Assembly: GCF_022808855.1 (NCBI RefSeq)
Contig: NZ_JAKZLF010000017.1
Location: 1-64,000 of the forward strand
Length of the DNA: 64,000 bases
Direction: 5' to 3'
Source: Anaeromyxobacter soli
Lineage (GTDB): Bacteria > Myxococcota > Myxococcia > Myxococcales > Anaeromyxobacteraceae
The notes under the pieces were generated by a model. It was given only the letters and a program-made list of their open reading frames with translations, was not told the origin of the DNA and ran no database searches. Position numbers and translations under genes: made by a program. Below, in pieces: positions 18,646-28,821 of the stretch (the stretch's first letter is position 1; the number at the start of each line of letters is the position of its first letter).

Positions 18646-18757
18646 CGGGGGCTGCGCCCCACGCCAAGCCGGCCGCGCGCGCCCCGTGATCATGCCGCCC
18701 GGTGATGGCCGCGAGGCGCTGCGAGGCCAGCGCCGAGCGGTGTATAACCCCCGGACC

Positions 18758-20485
18758 ATGCCCGTCGTCAGACTCAGCCAGGCGTTCGTCCCCACCCTGA
18801 AGGAAGCGCCCGCCGACGCCCAGGTGGCGAGCCACAAGCTCCTCGTCCGCGCCGGCTTCATCCGCCAGCTCGGGGCCGGCATCTACGACTACCTCCCGCT
18901 CGCGAAGCGCACGCTCACCAAGATCGAGGCCATCGTCCGCGAGGAGATGGACGCGATCGGCGGCCAGGAGTTCTTCCTGCCGGCGCTCCACCCCGCCGAG
19001 ATCTGGAAGGAGTCGGGCCGCTGGGAGGTCATGGGCGACAACATGTTCCGGCTCAAGGACCGGAAGGGCGGCGACTACTGCCTCGGCATGACGCACGAGG
19101 AGATCTTCACCGCCATCGCCCGCGACGAGCTGCGCTCGTACCGCCAGCTCCCGCAGGTCTGGTACCAGATCCAGACCAAGTTCCGTGACGAGCCGCGCCC
19201 GAAGTCCGGGCTGCTCCGCGTCCGCCAGTTCACCATGAAGGATGCCTACTCGTTCGACGTGGACCGCGCCGGGCTCGACAAGAGCTACGAGGACCAGCGG
19301 CGCGCGTACGAGCGGATCTTCACCCGCTGCGGCCTCGACTTCGTGGCGGTGCAGGCGCACTCCGGCGCGATGGGCGGCAGCGAGTCCTCCGAGTTCATGG
19401 TCCGCACCGAGGCCGGCGAGGACCTCGTCGCCGCCTGCCCCAAGTGCCGCTACGCGGCCAACACCGAGACCGCCACCTCGCGCCTCCCGGCCGAGCAGGA
19501 CGGCGCCGGGCTCCCGAAGCCGGAGAAGTTCGCGACGCCGGGCGTGGTGACGATCGAGTCGCTCGCGGCGCCGCCGTACGGCGTGGCGGCGACCCGCCAG
19601 CTCAAGACGCTCGTGTACGTCGGCGACGAGAAGCTCGTCGTGGCGGTGGTGCGCGGCGACCAGGAGCTCAACGAGGCGAAGCTCCAGACCGCCACCGGCG
19701 CGCAGGTGCTCCGCCCGGCGCACGCCGAGGAGATCCCGCCGCTCATGGGCGCCCGCGCCGGCTCGCTCGGCGCGGTCGGCTTCTCGAAGGTCCACGTGTT
19801 CGTGGATCCCTCGCTCGCCGACCGCAGGGACATGGTCACCGGCGCGAACGAGGACGGCTTCCACCTGCGCGGCGTGGACGTGCGCCGCGACGTGCTGACC
19901 GGCCCGCACGCGAAGCTCGCGGAGCTCCGCACGGTGCGCGCGGGCGAGGGCTGTCCCCGCTGCGACGGCACGCTCGACGTGTTCAAGGCGCTCGAGATCG
20001 GCCACATCTTCAAGCTCGGCACCAAGTACTCCGAGTCGATGAAGGCGACCGTGCTCGACGCGGACGGCAAGGCGGTGCCCATCGTGATGGGCAGCTACGG
20101 CATCGGCGTGGAGCGGATCATGGCCGCGGCGATCGAGCTGCACCACGACGAGAACGGCATCCGCTGGCCGCTCTCCATCGCGCCCTTCCAGGCGACGGTG
20201 CTCACCCTCGGGCCGGAGCCGGAGCTGAAGCAGGCCGCGGACGAGATCGTGAAGGCGCTCTCGGACGCGGGCCTCGAGGTGCTCCACGACGACCGCGAGG
20301 AGCGCGCCGGCGTGAAGTTCAAGGACGCCGACCTCGTCGGCATCCCGCTCCGGATCGCGGTGGGCAAGAAGGGCCTCGCCGAGGGCAAGGTCGAGTGGAA
20401 GCTCCGCGGCGACAAGGCCGTGGAGCTCGTGCCCGTGGGCGAGGTGGCGCGCCGCGCCGTGGAGCGCGTGCGGGCCGGGGGCTAG
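18758..20485 (+). CDS. proS: Prolyl-tRNA synthetase (bacterial type with editing insertion)
   Basis: A 575-residue class II aminoacyl-tRNA synthetase. Visible parts are [12 protein letters not shown]-type motif 1 ([18 protein letters not shown]), motif 2 with [15 protein letters not shown], the YbaK-like editing insertion (about 225-390) and motif 3 with [13 protein letters not shown], then the anticodon-binding domain. The length is that of the E. coli-type enzyme. The ATG at 18758 ([10 protein letters not shown]) is the conserved start; an earlier in-frame ATG at 18686 would add a non-conserved leader. A TATAAC-like box lies 14 nt before the ATG. Confidence 0.97.
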   Translation: MPVVRLSQAFVPTLKEAPADAQVASHKLLVRAGFIRQLGAGIYDYLPLAKRTLTKIEAIVREEMDAIGGQEFFLPALHPAEIWKESGRWEVMGDNMFRLKDRKGGDYCLGMTHEEIFTAIARDELRSYRQLPQVWYQIQTKFRDEPRPKSGLLRVRQFTMKDAYSFDVDRAGLDKSYEDQRRAYERIFTRCGLDFVAVQAHSGAMGGSESSEFMVRTEAGEDLVAACPKCRYAANTETATSRLPAEQDGAGLPKPEKFATPGVVTIESLAAPPYGVAATRQLKTLVYVGDEKLVVAVVRGDQELNEAKLQTATGAQVLRPAHAEEIPPLMGARAGSLGAVGFSKVHVFVDPSLADRRDMVTGANEDGFHLRGVDVRRDVLTGPHAKLAELRTVRAGEGCPRCDGTLDVFKALEIGHIFKLGTKYSESMKATVLDADGKAVPIVMGSYGIGVERIMAAAIELHHDENGIRWPLSIAPFQATVLTLGPEPELKQAADEIVKALSDAGLEVLHDDREERAGVKFKDADLVGIPLRIAVGKKGLAEGKVEWKLRGDKAVELVPVGEVARRAVERVRAGG

Positions 20486-20492
20486 GCCGGTC

Positions 20493-21608
20493 ATGCGCGC
20501 GCGGCTCACGGTCGGGCGCGAAGGCGAGGTCCTCGTGCCTCCGCGCGAGGCGGAGGCGCTCGGGCTCGGCGGCGGCGGGGAGGTGGACCTCGTCTCCGCG
20601 CGCGGGGCGTTCGCGCTGCTCGTGCCGGCCCGCGCGGACGCGCCGCGCGCCTGGTTCGCGGGCTCGCTCGGCGCGCTCACCGTGCCCGAGGTGATCCAGT
20701 TCGTGTTCACCTCGCTCAAGACGGGCGTGCTCCTCCTCGCGTTCGGCGAGGACGCGTCGCGCGCCGCCCCCGACGCCCCCGACCGGCTGCGCCGCAAGAG
20801 CATCTACTTCCGCGACGGGCAGGTGGTGTTCGCGTCGTCGAGCGATCCCGCCGATCGCCTCGGCGCGGTGCTCAGGCGCGAAGGGCTCGTCCCGGACGAG
20901 GAGCTCGAGCGCTGCGCGCGGCTCGCGCGCGGCGGGCGCCCGCTCGGGCAGGTGCTCGTGGACGAGGGCGCGCTCGGCGCGGGGCAGCTCTACGAGGGCG
21001 TGACGCGCCAGGTCCGCGAGATCGTCCTCGGCGCGTTCGTGGAGACGACCGGCGAGTTCGCCTTCCTGGAGGGCCCGGTGGACGACGCCACCGCGGTGAA
21101 GCTCCCGGAGCGCACGCGCGAGCTCCTCCTCGCCGGCATGAAGCGGCTCGAGGAGGTCGAGGCGGCGCGCGCGGCCACGACGCCCGGGCCGGGCGAGCCG
21201 GAGGTCACGATCGAGATCGCGCCTCCCGAGCCCGCCGCGCCCGCGCGCGCGAGCGGTCCCTTCGAGACGTACCGGCGCATCTTCCTGCGCGTGCACGCCG
21301 CGCTCGTCGCGGCCACGCCCGACGCCACCGCCCGGCTCAACGGCTACCTCGAGCAGCTCCCCGAGAAGCGCCGCGCGCCGTTCGAGGGCGTGCGCGTCGC
21401 CGAGGACGGCGGCGTGGACGTCGGCCAGGTGCTCGGCAACGTGAGCGCCGCCGGCGCGTTCCGCGGCGCGGCGGCGCGGGCGCGCGCGCTCGAGGCGCTC
21501 GACGAGCTGCTCGCGTTCGCGCTGTTCGAGGCGAAGAGCCGGCTGCCGCGCGAGCGGGCCGAGGCGCTCTTGCGCGAGGTGGGGCGGATGCAGGTGGGGA
21601 AGGGGTAG
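20493..21608 (+). CDS. DUF4388 (PATAN-like) domain protein
   Basis: A 371-residue cytoplasmic protein. Residues about 53-130 match the DUF4388 pattern: [27 protein letters not shown], then [13 protein letters not shown] and [13 protein letters not shown]. The first 50 residues ([20 protein letters not shown]) look like an AbrB/SpoVT-type beta segment. The C-terminal third is helical. DUF4388/PATAN domains are associated with signalling proteins in deltaproteobacteria and cyanobacteria; the molecular role here is not known. It starts 7 nt after proS, so it may share that transcript. Confidence 0.75.
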   Translation: MRARLTVGREGEVLVPPREAEALGLGGGGEVDLVSARGAFALLVPARADAPRAWFAGSLGALTVPEVIQFVFTSLKTGVLLLAFGEDASRAAPDAPDRLRRKSIYFRDGQVVFASSSDPADRLGAVLRREGLVPDEELERCARLARGGRPLGQVLVDEGALGAGQLYEGVTRQVREIVLGAFVETTGEFAFLEGPVDDATAVKLPERTRELLLAGMKRLEEVEAARAATTPGPGEPEVTIEIAPPEPAAPARASGPFETYRRIFLRVHAALVAATPDATARLNGYLEQLPEKRRAPFEGVRVAEDGGVDVGQVLGNVSAAGAFRGAAARARALEALDELLAFALFEAKSRLPRERAEALLREVGRMQVGKG

Positions 21609-21745
21609 CGCCGGTTCGGAGGGGTGGGCCCTCGCCGCTCGTCCCTCGGCGGGCGCTCGGCGAGCGGACTGCACGCCGCTCGAGCCACGAGTGGGCACGG
21701 CTCGAGGAGCCGTCGGGAACGTTCGCACAGGGAGGAGCCAACAGC

Positions 21746-22429
21746 ATGCAGCCGAAGGATCGCATCTGCGCCGCCGTCGACTTCCCGTCCTGGTCCGCCG
21801 CCGAGCCGTTCGCACGCGCGGTCGCGCCGGAGGTCGGCATGCTCAAGGTCGGCCTCGAGCTGTTCGTCGCCGAGGGCCCGCCGGTCGTGCGCGCCGCGGC
21901 GGCGCTCGGGAAGCCGGTGTTCCTCGACCTGAAGCTCCACGACATCCCGAACACCGTCGAGGGCGCCGCGCGCTCCGCGGCGGCGAGCGGCGCGTCGCTC
22001 CTCACCGTGCACGCCTCCGGCGGCGCCGAGATGGTCCGCGCCGCGGTGCGCGGCGCCGGCCCGGGCGTGCGCGTGCTCGCAGTGACCGTGCTCACGAGCC
22101 TCGACGCGGCGGCGCTCGCCGCCATCGGCCTCGCCGGCCCGCCCGAGGACGCGGTGGTGCGGCTCGCGAAGCTCGCGGTGGGCGCGGGCGCGGGCGGCCT
22201 CGTCTGCTCGCCGCACGAGGTGGCCGCGGTGCGCGCCGCCGTCGGGCCTGGCCCGCTCCTCGTCATCCCCGGCGTCCGTCCCGCGGGCGCGGCGAGGGGC
22301 GATCAGGCTCGCGTCGCGACGCCCGCGGAGGCCGTGCGCGCCGGCGCGGACGTGCTCGTCATCGGGCGCCCGCTGCGCGAGGGCGGCGATCCGGCCGCGG
22401 CGGCGCGGGCGATCGCGGGGACGCTCTAG
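21746..22429 (+). CDS. pyrF: Orotidine 5'-phosphate decarboxylase
   Basis: PyrF decarboxylates OMP to UMP, the last step of de novo UMP synthesis. The 227-residue TIM barrel shows [10 protein letters not shown], the catalytic block [22 protein letters not shown] and the phosphate-binding end VIPGVRP ... [10 protein letters not shown]. The length matches the bacterial short form. A clear gaggag Shine-Dalgarno (caggGAGGAGccaacagc) precedes the ATG. Confidence 0.95.
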   Translation: MQPKDRICAAVDFPSWSAAEPFARAVAPEVGMLKVGLELFVAEGPPVVRAAAALGKPVFLDLKLHDIPNTVEGAARSAAASGASLLTVHASGGAEMVRAAVRGAGPGVRVLAVTVLTSLDAAALAAIGLAGPPEDAVVRLAKLAVGAGAGGLVCSPHEVAAVRAAVGPGPLLVIPGVRPAGAARGDQARVATPAEAVRAGADVLVIGRPLREGGDPAAAARAIAGTL

Positions 22430-22669
22430 CGCGGTTCGAGCCGTGGCCGACGGCGGACCGATCTCCCAGGTCAACGTTCCGACGCCGCGGCGTAACTCGG
22501 GGCGGAACCGAGCTCAGCGGACTAGGTTTGACGACGTGACTCGTGCGCGGCCATGCCCGCGAGGCAGGCAACGGCTCGGCGTCCCGGCGTACGGCGGCGC
22601 GCCCGCAACATCTGCGAACGCGTCCCCGCGCACGGGCGAGCGCACGAAGATGGGCAGAGGGAGGACGCC

Positions 22670-22945
22670 ATGAGGCAGAGGATCGTCTCGGTACCGGACA
22701 TGATCTTGATCGCTGGAACGCGCGTCGTGCTGGGCGCCGGGATCGGGCTTCTCCTGTCCAGGAGGCTCAGAGGAGGCGTGCGCGAGGGCGCGGGCTGGGC
22801 GCTCCTCGCGGTCGGAGCCCTGACGACCATCCCGCTGATGATGAAGCTCCGGACCGCGGCGCTCGATGGGGAGCGGGGCCGAACCGCCGGCGAGTGGGCG
22901 CCGGGCGAGACCTCCGCCGCGACCGCGGTGCACTCGCCGTCTTAG
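22670..22945 (+). CDS. Small membrane protein, unknown
   Basis: A 91-residue product preceded by a good Shine-Dalgarno (agaGGGAGGAcgcc). Two hydrophobic segments are visible, DMILIAGTRVVLGAGIGLLL (about 9-28) and WALLAVGALTTIPLMMKL (about 43-60), separated by a basic loop (SRRLRGGVRE). It is therefore likely a two-helix inner-membrane protein. I do not recognise the family. The C terminus is polar. Confidence 0.5.
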   Translation: MRQRIVSVPDMILIAGTRVVLGAGIGLLLSRRLRGGVREGAGWALLAVGALTTIPLMMKLRTAALDGERGRTAGEWAPGETSAATAVHSPS

Positions 22946-23085
22946 GGCTCCCTGACGCGCCGTTTCGGCTCGGGAAGCCGGCCCATTGCTCAGGTGAGTC
23001 GGAAGCCGTTGCTCGTGCGATGGCGGCGGAGGTCTCGACCCCCCGTCGGCATCGCCTGCGCCCGAGCCGCGTGTATGATTCGCGC

Positions 23086-23262
23086 ATGCCCACCGCGCCC
23101 GAGCTGCTCACCGCCTCCAAGATCGCCGTCCAGCTGAAGGTCTCCGACGCGAAGGTCAAGAACGCCATCGTGGCGCTGAAGCTGAAGCCGGCCGCGAAGA
23201 AGGGGCCGTGCAACTACTACGCGGCGTCCGACGTCGCGAAGATCAAGAAGGCGCTCGGGTAG
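23086..23262 (+). CDS. Small (58-residue) basic protein, possible DNA-binding
   Basis: The product is Lys-rich and helical: LLTASKIAVQLKVSDAKVKN followed by AIVALKLKPAAKKG and YYAASDVAKIKKAL. The pattern, helix-turn with 'SKIAxxLxVSDAKVKxxI' and a final YxxxDVxKIKxAL, resembles small MerR/excisionase-like winged-helix proteins that read sequence through one HTH. The ATG is the only sensible start. It is monocistronic as far as visible. Function is inferred from shape only. Confidence 0.6.
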   Translation: MPTAPELLTASKIAVQLKVSDAKVKNAIVALKLKPAAKKGPCNYYAASDVAKIKKALG

Positions 23263-23491
23263 ACGGCATCGCCCGTACACTCCGAGGGAGCCGCGTAATC
23301 CGGAGGGTGAGGCGGAAGCGTCGAAGCGCCTGTCCGTGAGGACGCGCGCGCACGTGCTCGACCTCGCGCGGCGAGCCGGCAACCCAGGAGATCAGCGCGC
23401 CGACGAGGTCGTCGGCGCCGGTTCCGTGTCCGCCGATCGGCGGAACCCCACCGTCGTTGCGCGCGTCCGGTCGCCCCGTAAGGAATGCGGC

Positions 23492-25261
23492 ATGCGCTTC
23501 GTTCGGGCCCGGCGCAGACTCCTCCTCCTCGCGCTCCTCGCGCTCGCCGCCTGTCGCTCGGCCCGGCCGTCGGCCGGGGCCGGCGCGAAGGCCACGGAGT
23601 CGGCCGCGCCGGGACGCGATCACGCGCTGGTCGTGCGCGGCCACGTCATCCTCCCCGACGGGACGGCGATCGACGACGGCGTCGTCGTGATCGAGGGGAA
23701 CCGGATCGTGCGCGTCGGTTCGGCATCGGACGTGGCGGCGCCCCCGCACGCCGAGGTGGTCGGCGGGCCTGATCGGTGGGTCATCCCTGGCCTCATCGAC
23801 GCGCACGTCCACTTCTTCCAGTCGGGCAGCATCTACACACGGCCCGACGGCGTCGACCTCACGGCCCGGATGCCGTACGCGCAGGAGCGGGCCGCGATCC
23901 GGGCGAAGATCGACGATGTGTTCCGCCGGTACCTGCGGAGCGGCGTGACGGCGGTCGTGGACATGGGGGGGCCGGAGTGGAACTTCGAGGTACGCGAGCG
24001 CGCCGCGAGGTCGCCGCTTGCCCCGCGCGTGGCGGTCGCCGGCCCGCTCCTGTCGAGCGTCGCACGCCCCCAGCTCGCGCTGGACGATCCGCCAATGGTC
24101 CAGGTGACGGATCCGGATGGCGCACGACGCGCGGTCCGGGCGCAGCTCCGACGTCAGCCGGACCTCGTGAAGCTGTGGTGGCTCGTGCCGAAGGGCGCCA
24201 CGCCCGAAACGTGGCGCGCCGTCGCGCAGGCGGCCATCGACGAGGCCCACGCGGCGGGTGCGCGCGTCGCGGTCCACGCGACCGAGCTGGAGACGGCGCG
24301 CCTGGCGCTCCTCGCCGGCGCCGACGTCCTCGTGCACGGCGTACGCGACGCGCCGCTCGACGACGCGATCCTGGCGCTCGCGCGCGACCGACGCGTGCCG
24401 TGGGTGACGACCGCCGTCGTCGGCGAGGGATACTACGAGTTCCTCACGCGCGCGCCTCGCCTCTCACGCGCCGAGGTGGAGATCGCCGATCCGTTCATCG
24501 TCGCGACACTCCTCGACCCCGTCGAGCTTCCCCCCGACCTCGTGGCGCGCGCCCGTGAGCGCGGGCCGTTCGGGCCGTACCAGCTCGAGAACATCCGGCG
24601 CGAGCGCGACGCCGGTGTCCTGGTCGTCGCGGGCAGCGACGCCGGGAACCCCGGGACGTTCCACGGTCCGGCGATCCACCGGGAGCTCGAGCTGCTCGTC
24701 CAGGCAGGGCTCACGCCGGCGGAGGCGCTCGCGGCCTGCACGGGGAGCGCCTCGCGCGTCGTGAGCCGGTTCGCGGACCTCGGCGCCATCGAGCCCGGCA
24801 AGCTCGCCGACCTCGTCGTGCTCGAGGCGAGCCCGCTCGCCGACATCCGCAACACGAGCCGCATCGCGCTGGTCGTGAAGGACGGGCGTGCCCTCCGCCC
24901 CGACGAGATCCTCCCGCGCACGGCCGTGGAGGTCGTGCAGATGCAGCTCGACGCGTACAACGCCCAGGACCTCGAGGCGTTCCTCGCGACCTATGCGGAC
25001 GACGCGGCCGTGGAGAGCGCCGCCGAAGGCAGGACGCTCTCGGCGGGCAAGGCGTCGCTGCGCGAGCGCTACCGCGACCTCTTCGCGAAGCACCCGCAGA
25101 ACAGGGCTCGCGTCGTGGAGCGGAAGACCGAGGCAGACCGGATCGTCCTCGACCACGAGATCATCACGGGTCGCGCCCCCGACAAGCCCGATCCGTGGGA
25201 CGTGGGGTGGGTGCGTTACGAGGTCGAGGGCGGGCTCATCCGCAAGGTCATGCTGCCCTGA
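23492..25261 (+). CDS. Amidohydrolase lipoprotein fused to an NTF2/SnoaL-like domain
   Basis: A 589-residue exported protein. A lipobox signal (LLLALLALAAC) anchors it to a membrane. Residues about 45-470 form an imidazolonepropionase-like amidohydrolase: LVVRGHVILPDGTAIDDG, the metal motif DAHVHFF, VAVHATELE, VLVHGVRD and VVAGSDAGNPGTFHGP. The last 120 residues (VVQMQLDAYNAQDLEAFLATYADDAAVESA onward) are a SnoaL/NTF2-like fold. The substrate is unknown. The ATG at 23492 gives the lipobox at the correct place; an upstream frame would not. Confidence 0.88.
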   Translation: MRFVRARRRLLLLALLALAACRSARPSAGAGAKATESAAPGRDHALVVRGHVILPDGTAIDDGVVVIEGNRIVRVGSASDVAAPPHAEVVGGPDRWVIPGLIDAHVHFFQSGSIYTRPDGVDLTARMPYAQERAAIRAKIDDVFRRYLRSGVTAVVDMGGPEWNFEVRERAARSPLAPRVAVAGPLLSSVARPQLALDDPPMVQVTDPDGARRAVRAQLRRQPDLVKLWWLVPKGATPETWRAVAQAAIDEAHAAGARVAVHATELETARLALLAGADVLVHGVRDAPLDDAILALARDRRVPWVTTAVVGEGYYEFLTRAPRLSRAEVEIADPFIVATLLDPVELPPDLVARARERGPFGPYQLENIRRERDAGVLVVAGSDAGNPGTFHGPAIHRELELLVQAGLTPAEALAACTGSASRVVSRFADLGAIEPGKLADLVVLEASPLADIRNTSRIALVVKDGRALRPDEILPRTAVEVVQMQLDAYNAQDLEAFLATYADDAAVESAAEGRTLSAGKASLRERYRDLFAKHPQNRARVVERKTEADRIVLDHEIITGRAPDKPDPWDVGWVRYEVEGGLIRKVMLP

Positions 25262-25416
25262 CCTCGCCCCGCAGGTGATCGCTGCGCCTCCGCCAGAGAG
25301 CGCCGCGCACCATTCGCCAGGAAGAACTCGAGATCGTCCCCGGAGCGAGCGACCCACAGGTCAGATGCGGGCGCGGAGCGGGACGACCCCGTCATCTCGC
25401 TGCCGGATGAGCCTTC

Positions 25417-25438
25417 GACAAGTGGAAAGTGGAAGGTC
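25417..25438. repeat. 22-bp direct repeat, copy 1
   Basis: Identical to 26045-26066, with similarity continuing into a shared gacccc after a 2-nt difference. It lies 26 bp before the DUF1697 start. Base composition is A/G-rich and unlike the surroundings. Similar short intergenic repeats are often spread by REP-like elements; no transposase is nearby. Confidence 0.85.
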
Positions 25439-25464
25439 CTGACCCCTCTCTTTATGACCTTTCG

Positions 25465-26004
25465 ATGGCGCTGGTCGTCTTCCTTCGAGGGGTCAATGTC
25501 GGCGGCTACAGGACGTTCCGCCCGAGCCTCCTCGCGAGAGCGCTGAGCAAGTACGACGTCGTGAACGTGGGCGCGGCGGGCACGTTCGTCGTTCGCAAGC
25601 CCGGATCCCGCGCCAGGTTCCGCGCCGACCTGCTCCGGAAGCTGCCCTTCGAGGCGGAGGTCGTCCTCTGCGACGGGCGCGAGCTCATCCGCTTCGAGAC
25701 GGAGAATCCGTTCGAAGCCGAGCCGGCACGCGCCGACGTCGTACGATTCGTGAGCATCCTCTCGAAACCTCGCCGCGTCCGGGCCTCGATTCCGTTCGTT
25801 CTTCCGGCGGACGGCGAGTGGTCGTTGCGCGTGATCGCGTCGAGGAAACGCTTCGTCTTCGGGCTCTACCGCCGTCACATGAAGACGATCGGCTATCTCG
25901 GCCAGCTCGACAGGCTGCTCGGGGCGACGGTGACGACGCGGAACTGGAACACCATCACGGCCGTGGTGGGGATCCTGAAGGGCCCGGCGAGGAACTTCCG
26001 CTGA
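25465..26004 (+). CDS. DUF1697 family protein
   Basis: A 179-residue protein starting MALVVFLRGVNVGG, the hallmark N terminus of DUF1697. NVGAAGTFVV, VLCDGRELI and the C-terminal RNWNTITAVVGI are further family marks. The biochemical role of the family is not established. The ATG at 25465 is chosen over the longer frame from 25429 since the family starts there. It is flanked by a pair of direct repeats and has a slightly less GC-rich sequence than its neighbours, which hints at mobility. Confidence 0.88.
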   Translation: MALVVFLRGVNVGGYRTFRPSLLARALSKYDVVNVGAAGTFVVRKPGSRARFRADLLRKLPFEAEVVLCDGRELIRFETENPFEAEPARADVVRFVSILSKPRRVRASIPFVLPADGEWSLRVIASRKRFVFGLYRRHMKTIGYLGQLDRLLGATVTTRNWNTITAVVGILKGPARNFR

Positions 26005-26044
26005 CGAGCGGGCCCGTCCTTCGTCCTGCGCCGAACGAGCGTCG

Positions 26045-26066
26045 GACAAGTGGAAAGTGGAAGGTC
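26045..26066. repeat. 22-bp direct repeat, copy 2
   Basis: Second copy of the repeat at 25417-25438, 628 bp downstream and 40 bp after the DUF1697 stop, in the same orientation. Confidence 0.85.
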
Positions 26067-26189
26067 TCGACCCCCCCGCCGACAGGAGGGCGGCGGCGTG
26101 CGAAGCGGCCGACATGATGACAAGCCGCGAGCGGTCTGCGATGAATTTGAGAGCGGGGAGCAGCGGCCGCCCGCCGGCGAGGTGCAAGC

Positions 26190-26702
26190 ATGGACATTCC
26201 GACGCTCACGACGGAGCGCCTCATCCTGCGGCCGTTTCGCGAAGGCGACCTCGACGCGCACGCCGCGATGAACGCGGACGCCACGGTCATGCGGTACATC
26301 GGCGAGGTCCAGGATCGCGCCGCGGCGTTCCGCACCCTGTGCGCCTTCATGGGCCACTGGTATCTCCGCGGCTACGGTCCGTGGGCCGTGGAGGAGCGCG
26401 CCACGGGCGCGTTCGTCGGTCGCGCCGGCCTCACGCGGTTCGAGCCCTGGACGGACGTCGAGGTGGGGTACGCGCTCGTCCCCTCCGCGTGGGGGAAGGG
26501 CTACGCCAGCGAAGTGGCCGCGCGGTCGCTGCGCTACGCGCACGAGGTCGTCGGCGCTCGAGGCGTCACGAGCCATATCCTCGCCGGGAACGCGGCCGCG
26601 GTGCGCGTGGCCGAGCGGCTCGGGGCGAAGTACGCGTACGACGCCGACCAGCGGGTGAAGGACACGCTCGTACGGGTGTACGTCTATCCAGACGCGCGGT
26701 GA
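26190..26702 (+). CDS. GNAT acetyltransferase (RimJ/RimL type)
   Basis: A 170-residue N-acetyltransferase. LTTERLILRPFREGDLDAH is the typical RimJ/RimL-like N terminus. The acetyl-CoA site is seen as YALVPSAWGKGYASEVA, followed by SHILAGNAAAVRVAERLG, the usual GNAT motif B. The substrate, a protein N terminus or a small molecule such as an antibiotic, cannot be told from sequence. Confidence 0.9.
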   Translation: MDIPTLTTERLILRPFREGDLDAHAAMNADATVMRYIGEVQDRAAAFRTLCAFMGHWYLRGYGPWAVEERATGAFVGRAGLTRFEPWTDVEVGYALVPSAWGKGYASEVAARSLRYAHEVVGARGVTSHILAGNAAAVRVAERLGAKYAYDADQRVKDTLVRVYVYPDAR

Positions 26703-26783
26703 TGCATCCCACCCCTTTCGCGCGCGCCCAGCCGGCCAGCGAATTCTCGCGCATGTCCTCCCGCCGCGCGGCGGTTATGGGTA

Positions 26784-26801
26784 CCTCCTCTGCGGAGGAG
26801 G
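26784..26801 (+). promoter_or_regulatory. Hairpin sequestering the ferritin Shine-Dalgarno
   Basis: A 7-bp perfect stem (cctcctc / gaggagg) with a tgcg loop ends 3 nt before the GTG start at 26805. The right arm is the ribosome binding site itself, so the RNA can hide its own Shine-Dalgarno. Confidence 0.5.
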
Positions 26802-26804
26802 CTC

Positions 26805-27305
26805 GTGATGATCGGCCCGAAGATGCAGGAAGCTTTGAACCGGCACGTCCACGCGGAAATGTACTCGGCGTACCTCTACCTCGCGATGTCCGCCTGGTGC
26901 GAAGCGAACACGTGGAAGGGGTTCGCGAGATGGCTCCGCGTCCAGCACGACGAGGAGCTGTCGCACGCGCGCAGGAGCCTCGACTTCCTCCTGCTGCGCG
27001 GGGGCGAGGCACGGCTGGCCGCCCTCGACGCCCCCCCTCCTGCGTGGACGACCGTGAACGACGTGTTCGAGAAGGTCCTCGAGCACGAGCGGAAGATCTC
27101 GGCGTTGGTGCACGAGCTCCACGCCACCGCGAGCCAGGAGCGGGACACCGCCGCGCAGGTCTTCCTGCAGTGGTTCGTCTCGGAGCAGGTCGAGGAGGAG
27201 GCGCGAGCCGAGGAGATCGTCGAGAAGCTCCGCATGGTCGGCGACCGGCCCGGCGCTGCGCTCTATCTGGACAAGGAGTACGGCAAGCGCGGCAGGACCC
27301 CATGA
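26805..27305 (+). CDS. ftnA: Ferritin (non-haem)
   Basis: A 166-residue iron-storage protein of the FtnA type. The four-helix bundle with diiron residues is visible in NRHVHAEMYSAYLYLAMSAWCE, ARWLRVQHDEELSHARR (E..H pair) and FLQWFVSEQVEEEARAEEIVEKL. It would oxidise Fe(II) and store iron in the cytoplasm. The start is GTG 26805 or ATG 26808, both directly after a strong gaggagg. That ribosome site is inside a hairpin, a possible translational control. Confidence 0.95.
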   Translation: MMIGPKMQEALNRHVHAEMYSAYLYLAMSAWCEANTWKGFARWLRVQHDEELSHARRSLDFLLLRGGEARLAALDAPPPAWTTVNDVFEKVLEHERKISALVHELHATASQERDTAAQVFLQWFVSEQVEEEARAEEIVEKLRMVGDRPGAALYLDKEYGKRGRTP

Positions 27306-27469
27306 ACGGCCGCGGGACATGAGGGCGCACTGAAGGTGAGCCCGCCTCCGTCGCAGTCGACGCGCCCGGCGGCGTTCGCGAACCAGGTCGTGGGCCTCCG
27401 CCGTCGAGGTGCTCACGCCTGCCCGCCGCGGCAGCGGGCGCCCGATCGCTTCCCTCGCGCAGCGGGGCT

Positions 27470-27496
27470 GTAACCAGAGCGAGCCCGGTCCGTAAC
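27470..27496 (+). promoter_or_regulatory. Putative ECF promoter gtaacc-N15-cgtaac
   Basis: GTAACC (27470-27475) and CGTAAC (27491-27496) are 15 nt apart, ending 18 nt before the ATG of the sigma-54 activator. The same layout occurs upstream of the ECF gene at 28777-28803. The pattern resembles the GTAACC-type promoter reported for SigF/NrsF systems (from memory). Confidence 0.5.
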
Positions 27497-27514
27497 GCGC
27501 TCAGCGAGGACCGA

Positions 27515-28558
<1,044 letters not shown>

Positions 28559-28776
28559 CGGGAAGGCAACACGGCGACGAGGTACACGCCGGGCCATAGT
28601 CGAGCGCCCGGCGCTACGGGCGGGACCTGCTGATTTCAGCCGGTCGGCCGCCGGCTCGATTCCGCTGATGGCGTCCGTTCGCACGGCGGGGTCGCTCGCG
28701 TCCCCGACCGTGCCGTCTACTGCTGCTACCGCAGCCCGAACGGATGGCGGGTCCCGGGCCGCCTCGCGTCGCGCCT

Positions 28777-28803
28777 GTAACCGGGGGAGCCCGTGTGCGT
28801 ATT
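28777..28803 (+). promoter_or_regulatory. Putative autoregulatory ECF promoter gtaacc-N15-cgtatt
   Basis: GTAACC (28777-28782) and CGTATT (28798-28803) separated by 15 nt, 18 nt before the chosen ECF start at 28822. It matches the element at 27470-27496 in both boxes and spacing. Confidence 0.5.
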
Positions 28804-28821
28804 GCGTGCGACGAGGCGTCC

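Noticed and set aside
18641-18660. Terminator after ispG
   Set aside because: The stem is only 5 bp (ggggc/gcccc) without a T-run, too weak to list on its own.
22430-22669. An upstream extension of the small membrane protein gene starting near 22553
   Set aside because: The extra residues are Arg-rich and unlike a leader, and the only good ribosome site lies before the ATG at 22670.
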